In this document: piece after piece, positions 19,567 to 29,800 of the stretch
How the letters are laid out: each line of letters opens with the position of its first letter
How positions within the stretch are numbered: the stretch's first letter is position 1
Origin: Nitrospira sp. MA-1
GTDB lineage: Bacteria; Nitrospirota; Nitrospiria; Nitrospirales; UBA8639
Length of the DNA: 64,000 nucleotides
Direction: 5' to 3'
Assembly: GCA_032139905.1 (NCBI GenBank)
Contig: JAQJDB010000006.1
Span: 434,001-498,000 of the forward strand
Notes under the pieces: model-generated
The model's input: only the letters and a program-made list of their open reading frames with translations
What the model was told of the DNA's origin: nothing
The model's database searches: none
Translations under genes and position numbers: made by a program

Positions 19567-20130
19567 ATGGAAGTCTCTATGAATCAAATTTTTGGGAAAC
19601 CCCTCGTGACGCAAGAAGCCATGAGAGCTCGCATTAAGGAATTGGGAAAGCAAATTTCTCTGGATTATCAAGGCAAGGACCTCCTCGTTGTTGGGGTCCT
19701 CAAGGGAGCTTATGTATTTTTTGCCGACCTGGTTCGAGTTATTCGATTGCCGATTCAGATTGATTTTCTAATTGCCAAAAGTCACAAAGCAATAGGGAGT
19801 TCGGCAAAAAAGGTGAAAGTGTGGTCCGAGTTGACCGAAAAGATCAATAACCGCCATGTGTTGCTGGTAGAAGATATCGTTGATTCTGGAGTTACCGCAC
19901 AGTTTTTAGTCAAAAATTTAATGAAAAAGAAACCAGCCTCCGTGGCTGTCTGCGCGTTGATTAGTAAGCCTGCCAATCGTAAGGTGGAGGTTGATTTGCG
20001 GTATGTGGGGTTTGAGGTGCCTCCGACCTATCTTGTGGGATATGGGCTTGATTTTAAGCAAAAATATCGAAATCTTCCCTACCTGGCTAAACTCGATCCG
20101 AATTTGGTTCAAGAAGACTCGCAGTCTTGA
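19567..20130 (+). CDS. hpt: Hypoxanthine phosphoribosyltransferase
   Basis: Converts hypoxanthine (and often guanine) with PRPP to the nucleotide in purine salvage. The 187-residue protein has the PRPP-binding loop VLLVEDIVDSGVTAQFL (about 97-113) and the flexible-loop region VGVLKGAYVFFADL. The pairing of tilS, hpt and ftsH in this order is common in many bacteria. A second in-frame ATG at 19579 (MNQIFGKPL) is better placed relative to typical family N-termini and could be the real start. Confidence 0.93.
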   Translation: MEVSMNQIFGKPLVTQEAMRARIKELGKQISLDYQGKDLLVVGVLKGAYVFFADLVRVIRLPIQIDFLIAKSHKAIGSSAKKVKVWSELTEKINNRHVLLVEDIVDSGVTAQFLVKNLMKKKPASVAVCALISKPANRKVEVDLRYVGFEVPPTYLVGYGLDFKQKYRNLPYLAKLDPNLVQEDSQS

Positions 20131-20238
20131 TGCGGTTGTCAGTTGTAAAAAGTGCGTGATAGAATCAATTGGTTAAGCTATTGTCTCGATAGTGTGGCTC
20201 ATTATGACATTTGAATTTCTAAGGGGGTTACCCTCGGT

Positions 20239-22056
20239 ATGAATTCTCGGGTGAAAAACTTACTGTTTTGGGTCTTTGTGTGTTTATTCATGATTTTGTT
20301 ATTCAACCTCTTTACGGTGCCAAATCAGCACCCGGAAGATCCGGTGATTTTTAGTGATTTTATGGCTCACCTGGAAAAAGGGGATGTTGAACGAGTCATC
20401 ATCAAGAACAATAATATCAGCGCGATTTTGAAAGATGGTACCAGGATCCAAACGTATTCTGTCGAGTATCCAGATTTAGTTAAGGTCTTACAGGAAAAAT
20501 CCGTACAAATTGAAGCCAAACCACCTGAAGATAATCCATGGTATATCACCTTCCTGCTCTCTTGGGGGCCATTTGTTCTATTTTTGGGCTTGTGGTTTTT
20601 CCTGATGCGTCAAATGCAGATGGGCGGTAATCGGGCTCTGTCATTTGGAAAAAGCCGTGCGCGCCTCCTGACAGAAGAGAAGAAAAAAATCACATTTGCA
20701 GATGTGGCGGGGGTAGATGAAGCTAAAGAAGAAGTCGTGGAAATCATCGATTTCCTGAAGGATCCCGCAAAATTCCAAAAATTAGGCGGGCGTATTCCTA
20801 AGGGCGTTCTGATTGTGGGACCTCCAGGGACCGGAAAAACCTTGTTGGCCAAAGCGATTGCCGGTGAGGCAGGGGTGCCATTTTTCAGTATCAGTGGATC
20901 GGACTTTGTAGAAATGTTTGTCGGGGTTGGGGCTTCCCGGGTTCGAGATCTCTTTGAACAGGGGAAAAAACATGCGCCCTGTATCATCTTTATTGATGAA
21001 ATTGACGCGGTAGGACGACTACGGGGCGCAGGTCTTGGCGGAGGTCATGATGAACGGGAACAAACACTGAATCAATTGTTAGTGGAAATGGATGGGTTTG
21101 ACACGACGGAAGGTGTGATCCTGATTGCGGCCACCAACAGACCGGATGTGCTCGATCCTGCCTTGTTGCGACCAGGCCGGTTTGATCGGCAAGTTGTGGT
21201 GAATCGTCCTGATGTTCGTGGGAGAGGGGAAATTCTCAAGGTTCATACTAAAAAAGTTCCTGTCTCCTCAGATGTGGATCTGGAACAAATTGCCAGAGGG
21301 ACTCCAGGGTTTTCAGGGGCTGACTTGGAAAATCTGGTCAATGAGGCGGCTCTGTGGGCAGCTCGCCTTGATAAAAAGTCTGTTGACCAGATTGATTTTG
21401 AAAACGCCAAAGATAAGGTGTTAATGGGTGTAGAACGTAAGAGCATGGTTCTGACTGAGGAAGAAAAGCGTACGACAGCGTTTCATGAGGCTGGCCACGC
21501 ATTGATGGCGAAACTCTTGCCAGGAACGGATCCTGTTCACAAGGTCACCATTATTCCTCGTGGACGGGCTCTTGGCATGACGATGCAATTACCCATCGAT
21601 GATCGACATAGTTACTCGAAGGACTTTTTGTACAATACGCTCTCCATTTTATTTGGTGGGCGCGTTGCAGAAGAATTGATCTTTAAAAGTGTGACGACTG
21701 GGGCAGGGAACGATATTGAGCGGGCCACTGAATTGGCCAGGAAAATGGTCTGCGAATGGGGTATGAGTGACAAATTAGGTCCATTGACATTTGGAAAAAA
21801 AGACGAAGAAGTTTTCTTGGGTCGTGATTTTGGTTCACGCCGAGATTTTAGTGATCAAGTTGCGTTAGAAATCGACAAAGAAGTCAAACGCCTGGTGATT
21901 GAATCTTATGAGCGAACGACCAGGATGCTGACCGAGCACATTCATACATTACGGGCCATTGCAGAAGCGTTGTTGGAGAAAGAGGTGTTAGACGGTATAG
22001 AAATTGAAAAAATCGTTCAACAGTCATCTTCCCTTGAGCAAGCTGCCGCAGTATAA
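20239..22056 (+). CDS. ftsH: ATP-dependent zinc metalloprotease FtsH
   Basis: FtsH is a membrane-anchored AAA protease degrading misfolded membrane proteins and regulators. Two membrane segments (about residues 8-27 and 103-124) flank a small periplasmic domain. The AAA module has Walker A GPPGTGKT (194-201), Walker [12 protein letters not shown], and the second region of homology around [19 protein letters not shown]. The zinc site HEAGH is at 416-420. Length 605 is normal. The start follows a run of AAGGGGGTT. Confidence 0.97.
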   Translation: MNSRVKNLLFWVFVCLFMILLFNLFTVPNQHPEDPVIFSDFMAHLEKGDVERVIIKNNNISAILKDGTRIQTYSVEYPDLVKVLQEKSVQIEAKPPEDNPWYITFLLSWGPFVLFLGLWFFLMRQMQMGGNRALSFGKSRARLLTEEKKKITFADVAGVDEAKEEVVEIIDFLKDPAKFQKLGGRIPKGVLIVGPPGTGKTLLAKAIAGEAGVPFFSISGSDFVEMFVGVGASRVRDLFEQGKKHAPCIIFIDEIDAVGRLRGAGLGGGHDEREQTLNQLLVEMDGFDTTEGVILIAATNRPDVLDPALLRPGRFDRQVVVNRPDVRGRGEILKVHTKKVPVSSDVDLEQIARGTPGFSGADLENLVNEAALWAARLDKKSVDQIDFENAKDKVLMGVERKSMVLTEEEKRTTAFHEAGHALMAKLLPGTDPVHKVTIIPRGRALGMTMQLPIDDRHSYSKDFLYNTLSILFGGRVAEELIFKSVTTGAGNDIERATELARKMVCEWGMSDKLGPLTFGKKDEEVFLGRDFGSRRDFSDQVALEIDKEVKRLVIESYERTTRMLTEHIHTLRAIAEALLEKEVLDGIEIEKIVQQSSSLEQAAAV

Positions 22057-22468
22057 CGGATTTTCTGATGTGCTTTTCATTCAGAATAGTGATGTAATTC
22101 TATTTCAAAACTGAGCAGATTTGTTTTTCTGCTCGTTCCCCTTTTTTATGAATAATAGGTTGAAACGCCTGCTTCCATTCAGATCAAACTTCCCTATCCC
22201 TCGTGGATGAAGAGCATTTTAACACGGGCCCCACCAGCATTGTGGTGGATTTGCCTAGCGAACTTAACCGCCAAACTTTATCCCCCACGTATTTTTGTTG
22301 AATTTCTCGATTTCCTAGCCATTCAAATCATTGTGCTTTATAAGATGGAGAGCCTTATATGATTATTAGAGCCAATCATGGAAATGATTTTGTCAGCAGC
22401 CAGGGGCTTTGAAGCCCATGTCTGTTCCAAAGTCCATATTTCCTGAAATTCGCTGTCGGGAGAAAAGA
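22057..22468. other. Gene-free stretch with a possible terminator after ftsH
   Basis: A short hairpin, GAGCAGA (22113-22119) with TCTGCTC (22128-22134), is followed after a few bases by CCCCTTTTTT. This could end ftsH transcription, though the spacing to the T-run is long. The rest of the stretch holds no supported gene. An upstream in-frame extension of folP from 22409 (TTG) is possible but less likely than the start used here. Confidence 0.4.
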
Positions 22469-23284
22469 ATGCCCATTGGGTCAAAGGTGTTAATAATGGG
22501 TATATTGAACGTGACCCCAGATTCATTTTCTGAGGATGGGCGGAACCTCAAAATTGGGGCAGCCATTGAGCGGGCACAACAGATGATTGCGGAGGGGGTG
22601 GATTTGATTGATATCGGTGGGGAATCGACGAGGCCTGGAGCGTCATATGTGGACGAGGATGTGGAAATAAAAAGAATCTTTCCCATTCTGACGGTTTTGA
22701 GGAAACTTACCAATATCCCACTTTCTATTGATACACGGAAAGCTGCCGTGGCTCGGAAGGCGTTGGATCTCGGGGCCGATATCATCAATGATGTGAGCGC
22801 TCTTCAGGATGATCCTCGGATGGCTCAATTAATTCAAGAATACGGAGCGGGGGTTGTCCTCATGCATCGGAAGGGCCATAGCGTAAATATGCAGCATGCA
22901 CCACAATATAATGATGTCGTGGGTGAGATAAAGAACTTTTTATCTGAACGGGTCTCCATGGCCCAATCGATGGGGATTCCGGCAGATCATATTTTAGTTG
23001 ATCCGGGAATCGGGTTTGGGAAAACCCTCAGTCATAATTTAGAAATTCTCCGTAACATTGGGGAGTTGCTTCCATTGGGACAACCTATTTTAATTGGGGT
23101 GTCACGGAAGGCATTCCTTGGCACGTTAACTGGAAGGCCGGTTGGTGAACGAGAATTCGGGAATGCTGTTGCGGTGGCCGCTGCTGTTTGGCAGGGAGCA
23201 CATATGGTACGAGTCCATGAGGTGGGAGCCATGCATGATGCCATTTTGGTGGCTCAAGCTTTACAAAATTCGTGCGACAAGTAG
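22469..23284 (+). CDS. folP: Dihydropteroate synthase FolP
   Basis: Joins para-aminobenzoate to the pterin diphosphate in folate synthesis and is the target of sulfonamides. Signatures are IMGILNVTPDSFSEDG near the N-terminus, IGGESTRPGA, NDVSAL, DPGIGFGKT and GVSRKAFLG. The start at 22469 is chosen because GGGAG precedes it at normal distance and places the family motif about ten residues in; starts at 22409 (TTG) and 22418 (ATG) would add 20 or 17 residues. The C-terminal HEVGAMHDAI is typical. Confidence 0.94.
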   Translation: MPIGSKVLIMGILNVTPDSFSEDGRNLKIGAAIERAQQMIAEGVDLIDIGGESTRPGASYVDEDVEIKRIFPILTVLRKLTNIPLSIDTRKAAVARKALDLGADIINDVSALQDDPRMAQLIQEYGAGVVLMHRKGHSVNMQHAPQYNDVVGEIKNFLSERVSMAQSMGIPADHILVDPGIGFGKTLSHNLEILRNIGELLPLGQPILIGVSRKAFLGTLTGRPVGEREFGNAVAVAAAVWQGAHMVRVHEVGAMHDAILVAQALQNSCDK

Positions 23285-23538
23285 TATAGGAGTATATTCT
23301 CCAAGCGGCGTTTCCACCCGTTTGTTCTGCTTATAACCGTCGTGATGAGCCATATGCCCAATATTGGTCGCCCCCTGGGCGATGCCGCAAAGAATGATTG
23401 TCCTTGATTAAAGTGGAAATTTTTGAATTTTCTTTCCAATCCCTTGATTTGCTAATGGGTGGAGAGACAGGGAAAATACTCCACTACTCAAATTGTTTTT
23501 TGGCCTGCGAAAATTACTAGGAAAGAAAAGGGAGCCAC

Positions 23539-24888
23539 ATGGGGAAACTATTCGGTACGGATGGGGTGCGTGGGGTCGCGAACCTGGATCCGATGACCAG
23601 CGAAATGGCGATGAAATTAGGACGGGCGGCGGCCCATGTTTTCCGAAAACGAGATGGACGACATAAAATCATCATTGGTAAAGATACTCGTGTGTCCGGG
23701 TATATGTTGGAGTCGGCCTTAACTGCCGGCCTATGCTCCATGGGTGTGGATGTCTTATTAGTCGGACCCTTACCGACCCCAGCAATCGCGTTCATGACCC
23801 GTAGCCTGAGAGCTGATGCTGGGGTGATGATTTCTGCTTCTCACAATCCCTATCAGGATAATGGCATCAAATTCTTTTCGAATGACGGGATGAAGCTGCC
23901 TGATGAACTGGAACATCGAATGGAAGACCTTATTCTTTCGAATGAAATTGAGCATATTCGACCGACGGCCGAGGCCATTGGGAAAGCCTATCGCATTGAT
24001 GATGCCGAAGGACGATATATTGAGTTCGTCAAGCGCTCGCTTCCGCGTGAAATGGATTTTCAGAATATGCGAATCGTCTTGGATTGTGCACATGGAGCGG
24101 CTTATCACGTTTTTCCAAAGGTCATTCGTGAACTGGGAGCGAAGGTCTGGGTGATGGGTAATGATCCTGATGGTCTCAATATTAACGACGGGTGCGGTGC
24201 AGTGCACCCGGAAAGATTGCAGCAAATGGTTCGAGACAGGAAGGCCGACCTCGGTATTGCCCTGGACGGAGATGCGGATCGGGCGTTGTTTGTCTGTGAG
24301 CAAGGACAGGTTGTCGATGGAGATCATGCTCTCGCGGCTTTTGCTCTTGACCTCAAAAGACTAGGCCGATTACGACACAATACGGTGGTGGGAACCGTGA
24401 TGAGTAATTTTGGGTTTGAGGTCTGCATGCGAGAAGCTGGTATCAATCTGATACGAACAGCAGTGGGGGACCGATACATTTTAGAGCGGATGGTGGCTGA
24501 AGATTATAATCTGGGTGGCGAACAATCCGGCCATATGATCTTCTTGGATTATCATACGAGCGGTGATGGGATGATCTCCGGCTTGCAAATGCTGAAGCTG
24601 ATGCAGCGGGCTCAAAAGCCACTGTCGGAAATTGCCATGTGTATGCATTCCACGCCTCAGGTGTTGGTGGGGGTCACCGTTCCCCGTAAACCGGACCTGC
24701 AGACCCTTCCACAGTTACAGCAGGCGATTCAAGACAAAGAGCGCCTGCTGAATGGAACCGGACGGATCCTTGTACGCTATTCCGGTACGGAACCGTTGCT
24801 GAGAGTGATGGTCGAAGGGCAGGATAGCATGGTTATCAAGGAGATTGCGGAAGATTTAATTACGGTGGTGAAGTCCTGCATTCAGTAA
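23539..24888 (+). CDS. glmM: Phosphoglucosamine mutase GlmM
   Basis: Interconverts glucosamine-6- and glucosamine-1-phosphate for peptidoglycan and lipopolysaccharide precursors. The N-terminus [14 protein letters not shown], the active-site serine loop [13 protein letters not shown] (serine about residue 100), the metal loop [10 protein letters not shown], the sugar loop GGEQSGH and the phosphate loop [10 protein letters not shown] are all present. Length 449 is standard. It follows folP by about 250 bases on the same strand, an order seen in many bacteria. Confidence 0.96.
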   Translation: MGKLFGTDGVRGVANLDPMTSEMAMKLGRAAAHVFRKRDGRHKIIIGKDTRVSGYMLESALTAGLCSMGVDVLLVGPLPTPAIAFMTRSLRADAGVMISASHNPYQDNGIKFFSNDGMKLPDELEHRMEDLILSNEIEHIRPTAEAIGKAYRIDDAEGRYIEFVKRSLPREMDFQNMRIVLDCAHGAAYHVFPKVIRELGAKVWVMGNDPDGLNINDGCGAVHPERLQQMVRDRKADLGIALDGDADRALFVCEQGQVVDGDHALAAFALDLKRLGRLRHNTVVGTVMSNFGFEVCMREAGINLIRTAVGDRYILERMVAEDYNLGGEQSGHMIFLDYHTSGDGMISGLQMLKLMQRAQKPLSEIAMCMHSTPQVLVGVTVPRKPDLQTLPQLQQAIQDKERLLNGTGRILVRYSGTEPLLRVMVEGQDSMVIKEIAEDLITVVKSCIQ

Positions 24889-25149
24889 GGATTAGAGGGG
24901 CTCTCGCCATTATTTCAGTCGTTTGCTCCAATGAAAGATTTGGCATTTAGGAAGAAATAGACGCAATAATCCATATGGCCTGCTTTCCTCCAGCCTCAAC
25001 CATTTGAGTTAAGTCCCTTGCTTCTTTTATGGGCATGGTCTCCTGGAGACGGTGGAAGGCCATACTCTACGCTTAATTATGGGGTCTTTGAGTAAGGAAA
25101 CCTTAGTAGGCCTTGAGATGAGCTTCATTAACCATATGCGCTGTCCTAT

Positions 25150-27711
25150 GTGATACTTCTTGGAGTGGTGTCCTACCTCACCGGGCTTTGGCTTGGTCCG
25201 TTTCTTACCTTGTTTCCCCTGTCACTTCTAGGGGCTCTTCTTAGTTTTGGGTGTATCCTTACCTGGTTTGAACAACAGAAACGTGTAACACGACAGACAG
25301 GATTTATCCTATTTGCGCTTGTGGTAGGAGGAATCGGTCATGCGCATTGGGCATCGATTGCTCAGTTAGATTCGAATCTAGTTGCTGTGGTCGAGGAGCA
25401 GTTAATTTTTCTTGAAGGAAGGATTGTGGCCCCCGTCCGGCAAACTCCAGATGGGCTCATTTTGCTGGTGGAGGCGACTCGATTGGTGAGGCAGGGAAAG
25501 GAGCAGGTGGCTCAGGGCCGAATCCGTCTCACCTGGCGGGACCCCGGTGAGTATTCATTGGTCTATGGGGATCACGTTGCCTTCATGGCCCGAGTACGCG
25601 AACCCTATGGCACAATGAACCCTGGCGGGTTTCATTTTGGGCAATACCTTAAACGGCAGGGGATCCATGCTGTCGCGACTGTGCAAGGCCCGGAAGCCAT
25701 CAGGGTTCAGGATGCCCAAAAGCGGACTACCCGTGAGTTGATCTTAGGTGTTGTGGATGGTTGGCGCCAAACGATTCATCACGCGGCAGTGTCCAGTCTC
25801 AGAAATCCTGCTTTGGGATTATTCCTGGGGATGGTATTAGGAGAACAGAGTTATATTGATTCGGACATTCGAGACGCATTTATGGCCAGCGGAACCGTGC
25901 ATATCCTCTCGATCTCTGGATCTCATTTAGGCCTATTGGCTTTGTTGATTTTTGCCGGGGCACGATGGACCTTCCGCCATTTACCAATATTCTGGCTTGA
26001 GCGACTATCCTTACGACTTACCGCCACCCGCTTTGCGGTCCTCATCACATTGCCCGCCGTTTCCTTTTATACCTTGCTGGCTGGTGCGGAAATGGCGACG
26101 GTCCGTTCCTGGATCATGATCGTTGTGTGTTGCGTCGGCATATGGTTGGGAAGGGAGCGCAATTTGGTGACAGCCTTAGCCGTCGCCGCCCTCCTGATGG
26201 TATTGCCGCATCCGGAGGCCATTCAGGATATTTCATTCCAGTTATCATATCTCTCAGTTGCGGCGATTGCCCTCGTGGTTCTGGTGCGAAAACAGAAGGA
26301 ATCCAACCTATCGGGATTAGATGAAGCCTTCCCACCGGCACAACCGACCTGGGTCGTGGGTCTCTGGCATAAGGTTGTGCTAGCCTGGCTGATCACCCTC
26401 GCAGTCAGTTTGGCCACCTTGCCTTTGGTTGCCTATGACTTTCATCAAATACCCTGGCTGGGGTTATTTGCCAATATGGTGATTGTGCCCTTGGTTGGCG
26501 CGTTGATGATTCCTCTAGGTCTGTTGTCAGGAATGCTCGTCTTAATGGGGGGAGGAGGCACTCTTCCCTTGGCTAGTGTCAATCAATGGGTCTTTGACTG
26601 GCTCGCGCAGGTCGTATTGATGCTCTCACATATTCCGGGAGCGACTTGGTATGTCGCATCGCCGAGCCTGAGTTCGATGATCGTCTTCTGGGGAATGCTG
26701 GCTGGGGTTGTGGCCCTGTGGCATCGGCATCTGTTCCGATGGGGGTGTGGGACAATCCTGCTTGCGATTCTGCTGTGGTGGGGATGGTCGCCACGCACCG
26801 GGTGGGATCCGGGAACCGTACGAGTTACGTTCCTGGATGTGGGGCAGGGTGATGCCACCCTCATTGAATTACCCGACGGTCAAACCGTGTTGATCGATGG
26901 CGGACCATCCTATCGACGATTGGATATGGGACGTGCGGTCATCGGGCCATATCTCTGGAATCAGGGTATCCGGCGGCTGGATCATGTGATCGCGACGCAT
27001 CCGCAATGGGATCATGTCGGCGGATTACCGTGGGTGTTGGACACGTTTAAAGTAGGACAGTATTGGGATAATGGCGTCTCTCGGCCTGAACGATTTTTTT
27101 CTCGTCTCCACTTGGCGGTAATATCCGCCGGGCTTCGGGAACAGATACTTTCGGCAGGAACTGTCATTGTCAGCTCAGGACCTTGTTCTCTGATTGTGCT
27201 GAGTCCTTCCCGTAGCGAACGGGCGGAGAGGTATAGTTCCTGGACAGTGTCTAGTGGAAAGGATCTCAATAATCGATCGCTCGTTACCAGACTCGAGTGC
27301 GGGAACCATTCCTTTTTGCTCACGGCCGATGTGGAACAGCAATCTCTTGATGATTTGCTGCACGTTTCCAATGGTTTTTCTGCTCGCATCGTGAAAGTGC
27401 CGCATCATGGAGCGAAAAGTTCTCTGAACCGTGAGTGGGTGAATCGACTTCAAGCTGAAGCGATGGTTGTTTCGGTTGGAGCCCACAACCGGTATGGCCA
27501 TCCGGCTCCCGAGGTTTTGGATGCGTATAAAAAGCGAGGCCTTCCTTTATACCGGACTGATCGGGATGGGGCAGTCTGGTTCACCGCGACTCCCGGTTTG
27601 GACGACATGATGGTGAGAACAGCAATGGAGGAAAGCCTGCTCCAGGTTCAAGCTGGTCCGGGTATGTGGAGAGAGGAATGGGCCAATTGGACTCGGATAA
27701 GAAACCGATAA
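25150..27711 (+). CDS. comEC: ComEC/Rec2-type DNA uptake channel protein
   Basis: An 853-residue membrane protein. It has an N-terminal OB-like region, a central Competence domain with many membrane segments (including HILSISGSHLGLLALL), and a C-terminal metallo-beta-lactamase-like domain from about residue 560. The last shows TFLDVGQGDATLIELPDG, the histidine motif ATHPQWDHVGG and KVPHHGAKSS. ComEC carries single-stranded DNA across the inner membrane during natural transformation. No other competence gene is in the window. The GTG start at 25150 lacks a strong ribosome site, so the exact start is uncertain. Confidence 0.9.
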   Translation: MILLGVVSYLTGLWLGPFLTLFPLSLLGALLSFGCILTWFEQQKRVTRQTGFILFALVVGGIGHAHWASIAQLDSNLVAVVEEQLIFLEGRIVAPVRQTPDGLILLVEATRLVRQGKEQVAQGRIRLTWRDPGEYSLVYGDHVAFMARVREPYGTMNPGGFHFGQYLKRQGIHAVATVQGPEAIRVQDAQKRTTRELILGVVDGWRQTIHHAAVSSLRNPALGLFLGMVLGEQSYIDSDIRDAFMASGTVHILSISGSHLGLLALLIFAGARWTFRHLPIFWLERLSLRLTATRFAVLITLPAVSFYTLLAGAEMATVRSWIMIVVCCVGIWLGRERNLVTALAVAALLMVLPHPEAIQDISFQLSYLSVAAIALVVLVRKQKESNLSGLDEAFPPAQPTWVVGLWHKVVLAWLITLAVSLATLPLVAYDFHQIPWLGLFANMVIVPLVGALMIPLGLLSGMLVLMGGGGTLPLASVNQWVFDWLAQVVLMLSHIPGATWYVASPSLSSMIVFWGMLAGVVALWHRHLFRWGCGTILLAILLWWGWSPRTGWDPGTVRVTFLDVGQGDATLIELPDGQTVLIDGGPSYRRLDMGRAVIGPYLWNQGIRRLDHVIATHPQWDHVGGLPWVLDTFKVGQYWDNGVSRPERFFSRLHLAVISAGLREQILSAGTVIVSSGPCSLIVLSPSRSERAERYSSWTVSSGKDLNNRSLVTRLECGNHSFLLTADVEQQSLDDLLHVSNGFSARIVKVPHHGAKSSLNREWVNRLQAEAMVVSVGAHNRYGHPAPEVLDAYKKRGLPLYRTDRDGAVWFTATPGLDDMMVRTAMEESLLQVQAGPGMWREEWANWTRIRNR

Positions 27712-27980
27712 ACAGGGTTTTCCCATAACTCGCTATGTGGGCTTCAGGGTCATTTCCATGCTTGACCTTCTACCCACTTTTGATTCCATCTGGGATGTTT
27801 TACGGTAGAATTCTCGAATCCGTCAATTGCTGAGGGGTTGGATCTTTTCCCGCATATTGGGAAGAGACGTGTGTTGAATTTGTATTAATTGTTTTAAGCC
27901 ACCATAGAATAGAGGATATACTGTTAAGCCTCGGATACAATATTGTATCAAGACGGGTTGTCGGCATTAAAAGGAGTCTC

Positions 27981-28709
27981 ATGGCAAATCAAGAGCAATT
28001 GAAGCTCATCAAGGTGGGTGTGGACCCCTGGAATGCCTGGAGAAAGGCGAATCCTTCCAATCGCGTAGATTTGAGTGGTGGGAATTTTTCCAAAATGGAA
28101 TTGTCCGGTGTCGATTTGGCGGGTGCCAACTTGCAAGATGTCAATTTCAATCACGCGGATCTTTCAGGTGCCATATTGTCCGGGGCTAATTTGACTGAGT
28201 CCAGCTTGTTGGAAACGAATTTAACCGGCGCGAACTTGGAAAATGCGAATGTGAGTGACGCGGACCTTCTCCGGGCCATACTCATACAGGCGAATCTTGA
28301 GCGGGCACATCTCGCCAAGACGGATTTAACAGGGGCAAATCTGACTAAAGCGAATCTGACTGAAGCGAATCTTCACCTGGCCAATTTGCAGGGTGCAAAA
28401 CTCACCGAGGCTAATTTGGAAGGATGTAAACTTCGAGAGGCAAATCTGGACCAGGCAGATCTCGCCGGTGCCAATCTTGGTCGTGCTGATCTGGCGCAGG
28501 CCAATCTCAAGCAAGCCAATCTACTGGGTGCGAATGTTGAAAAGGCTTCAGTAATTCAAGTGGATTTTCAGGAGGCTAATCTTCAGACTCTTGCCAACAT
28601 GACGCTCCTCCAATTGTCAAAAGCCAAATCGTTGCGGCAGGCTCAACTTGACCCGCTCATCTATGAACAGTTGGTAAGGGAGTATCCCCATATAGGTGAA
28701 CAGGATTAG
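27981..28709 (+). CDS. Pentapeptide-repeat protein
   Basis: A 242-residue protein in which residues of about 32-205 are continuous A(N/D)LxxAN-type pentapeptide repeats, expected to form a right-handed quadrilateral beta-helix. Such proteins are mostly cytoplasmic scaffolds; some mimic DNA and protect gyrase, but no gyrase-specific loop is recognisable here. AAGGAG precedes the ATG. It stands alone between comEC and the opposite-strand ZIP transporter. Confidence 0.85.
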   Translation: MANQEQLKLIKVGVDPWNAWRKANPSNRVDLSGGNFSKMELSGVDLAGANLQDVNFNHADLSGAILSGANLTESSLLETNLTGANLENANVSDADLLRAILIQANLERAHLAKTDLTGANLTKANLTEANLHLANLQGAKLTEANLEGCKLREANLDQADLAGANLGRADLAQANLKQANLLGANVEKASVIQVDFQEANLQTLANMTLLQLSKAKSLRQAQLDPLIYEQLVREYPHIGEQD

Positions 28710-28952
28710 GTAAGAGGCATTGGTAGGTATCAAGAAATTTCTACAAGTGAGGGAAAAATATGATGGGGTCTCGAAGGGTCATGCCAACGTTGGATAATGT
28801 GAGTTTTGATGGGGACCTCCTAATCTGAGAGGAAAAGACTGGCCATTTTTTATGGTGTAAGCAGAACGAGGGTGGTCGTTCAGAAGGTCCGCAATGAACA
28901 ACAGGTTGGCTGCGGAATTTCAAGGAGTGCTGGGTTTGAGCTAGTCGCCTTC

Positions 28953-29714
28953 TTACGTGCGGATGCCGCTGACTATCTGCAGAACCATGGCAGTGAGGAA
29001 CATGAGACTGATACCGGTGAAGACCCCATAGGCCGATTGGACCCGGCGTGTGGCAGTGTAGAAAATCGTGGTTAATGAAAAGATGACGTATAACAGCGAA
29101 CCTGCAGCTAAGGCAAAAAACATGATAGTAAAGTAGTAGGATACTGCGAATCCGCTGATCAAAGTCCCAAGACACGTTGGTAGGCCTGCTATCAATCCCA
29201 TCAAAATGATATCTTTGAAACTTGGTCTTGATTTTCCAGCCGAGCCAATAATGGCAAATCCTTCTGTCCCATTGTGTAAAGCAAAACCCATGATGAGGAC
29301 ACCACTTAAGACCCATTCACCTTGCATATAGGCGGCGCCGATCGCTAGGCCTTCGCCCAGGTTATGGAGGCCCATTCCTAAGGCGATCATATAGGGTAAG
29401 AACAGCTTTGATGGCTCCGTTCTGTTCCGACCCTGTTGGCGTTGCTCAATAAGTACCAGCCCCACAAACCCGATCAATAAACTTCCGAGAAAGGCAACCC
29501 AGGATAGCGGATCCGTCGCGCCGGTGAATTCTACGGCTTCGTGCATGAGGTCAAAAAAGAGATAGACAAGCACACCCGTGGCGATTCCGGTTAAATAGCC
29601 TTCCCAGGCTCTGCTCATGGCCTTTGCGATGACCAAGGCCAGGATGATGCCAAGGTAAATCGGGAAAACTCCCGCAATTGCGCCAAGCCCGATTAATGGT
29701 CCAATTGTTTCCAT
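28953..29714 (-). CDS. ZIP-family divalent metal transporter
   Basis: A 253-residue membrane protein of about eight segments with the ZIP signature in two central helices: GMGLHNLGEGLAIG and ALHNGTEGFAI, supplying the His/Asn/Glu metal site. It is expected to import zinc or a related metal ion (iron, manganese) across the inner membrane. A histidine-poor loop (about residues 93-105, QRQQGRNRTEPSK) replaces the His-rich loop of some members. A 19-base palindrome 38 bases upstream may be the binding site of a metal-responsive repressor. Confidence 0.88.
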   Translation of the reverse strand: METIGPLIGLGAIAGVFPIYLGIILALVIAKAMSRAWEGYLTGIATGVLVYLFFDLMHEAVEFTGATDPLSWVAFLGSLLIGFVGLVLIEQRQQGRNRTEPSKLFLPYMIALGMGLHNLGEGLAIGAAYMQGEWVLSGVLIMGFALHNGTEGFAIIGSAGKSRPSFKDIILMGLIAGLPTCLGTLISGFAVSYYFTIMFFALAAGSLLYVIFSLTTIFYTATRRVQSAYGVFTGISLMFLTAMVLQIVSGIRT

Positions 29715-29751
29715 GAAACAAACCTATCAAATATTAGAGTTTGTTGGCAAT

Positions 29752-29770
29752 AATGAAACTTGGTTTCATT
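29752..29770. promoter_or_regulatory. Palindromic operator candidate upstream of the ZIP transporter
   Basis: AATGAAAC (29752-29759), spacer TTG, GTTTCATT (29763-29770): a perfect 8-bp inverted repeat with a 3-base spacer. It is 38 bases upstream of the ZIP start and in AT-rich DNA likely to include the promoter. A further GTTTCAT half-site overlaps the ZIP start codon on the minus strand. Size and symmetry fit a dimeric metalloregulator of the DtxR/MntR or Fur/Zur kind, though the sequence does not match a consensus I know. Confidence 0.45.
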
Positions 29771-29800
29771 TTCATATTATAAATAACATGGGATCAAGGA

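Noticed and set aside
22057-22468. Searched for a riboswitch before folP
   Set aside because: Only a short hairpin near ftsH is visible; no conserved riboswitch core is recognisable.
28741-29316. A 191-codon minus-strand frame overlapping the ZIP gene
   Set aside because: It is the ZIP gene read in a shifted frame; the ZIP metal motifs are in the other frame.
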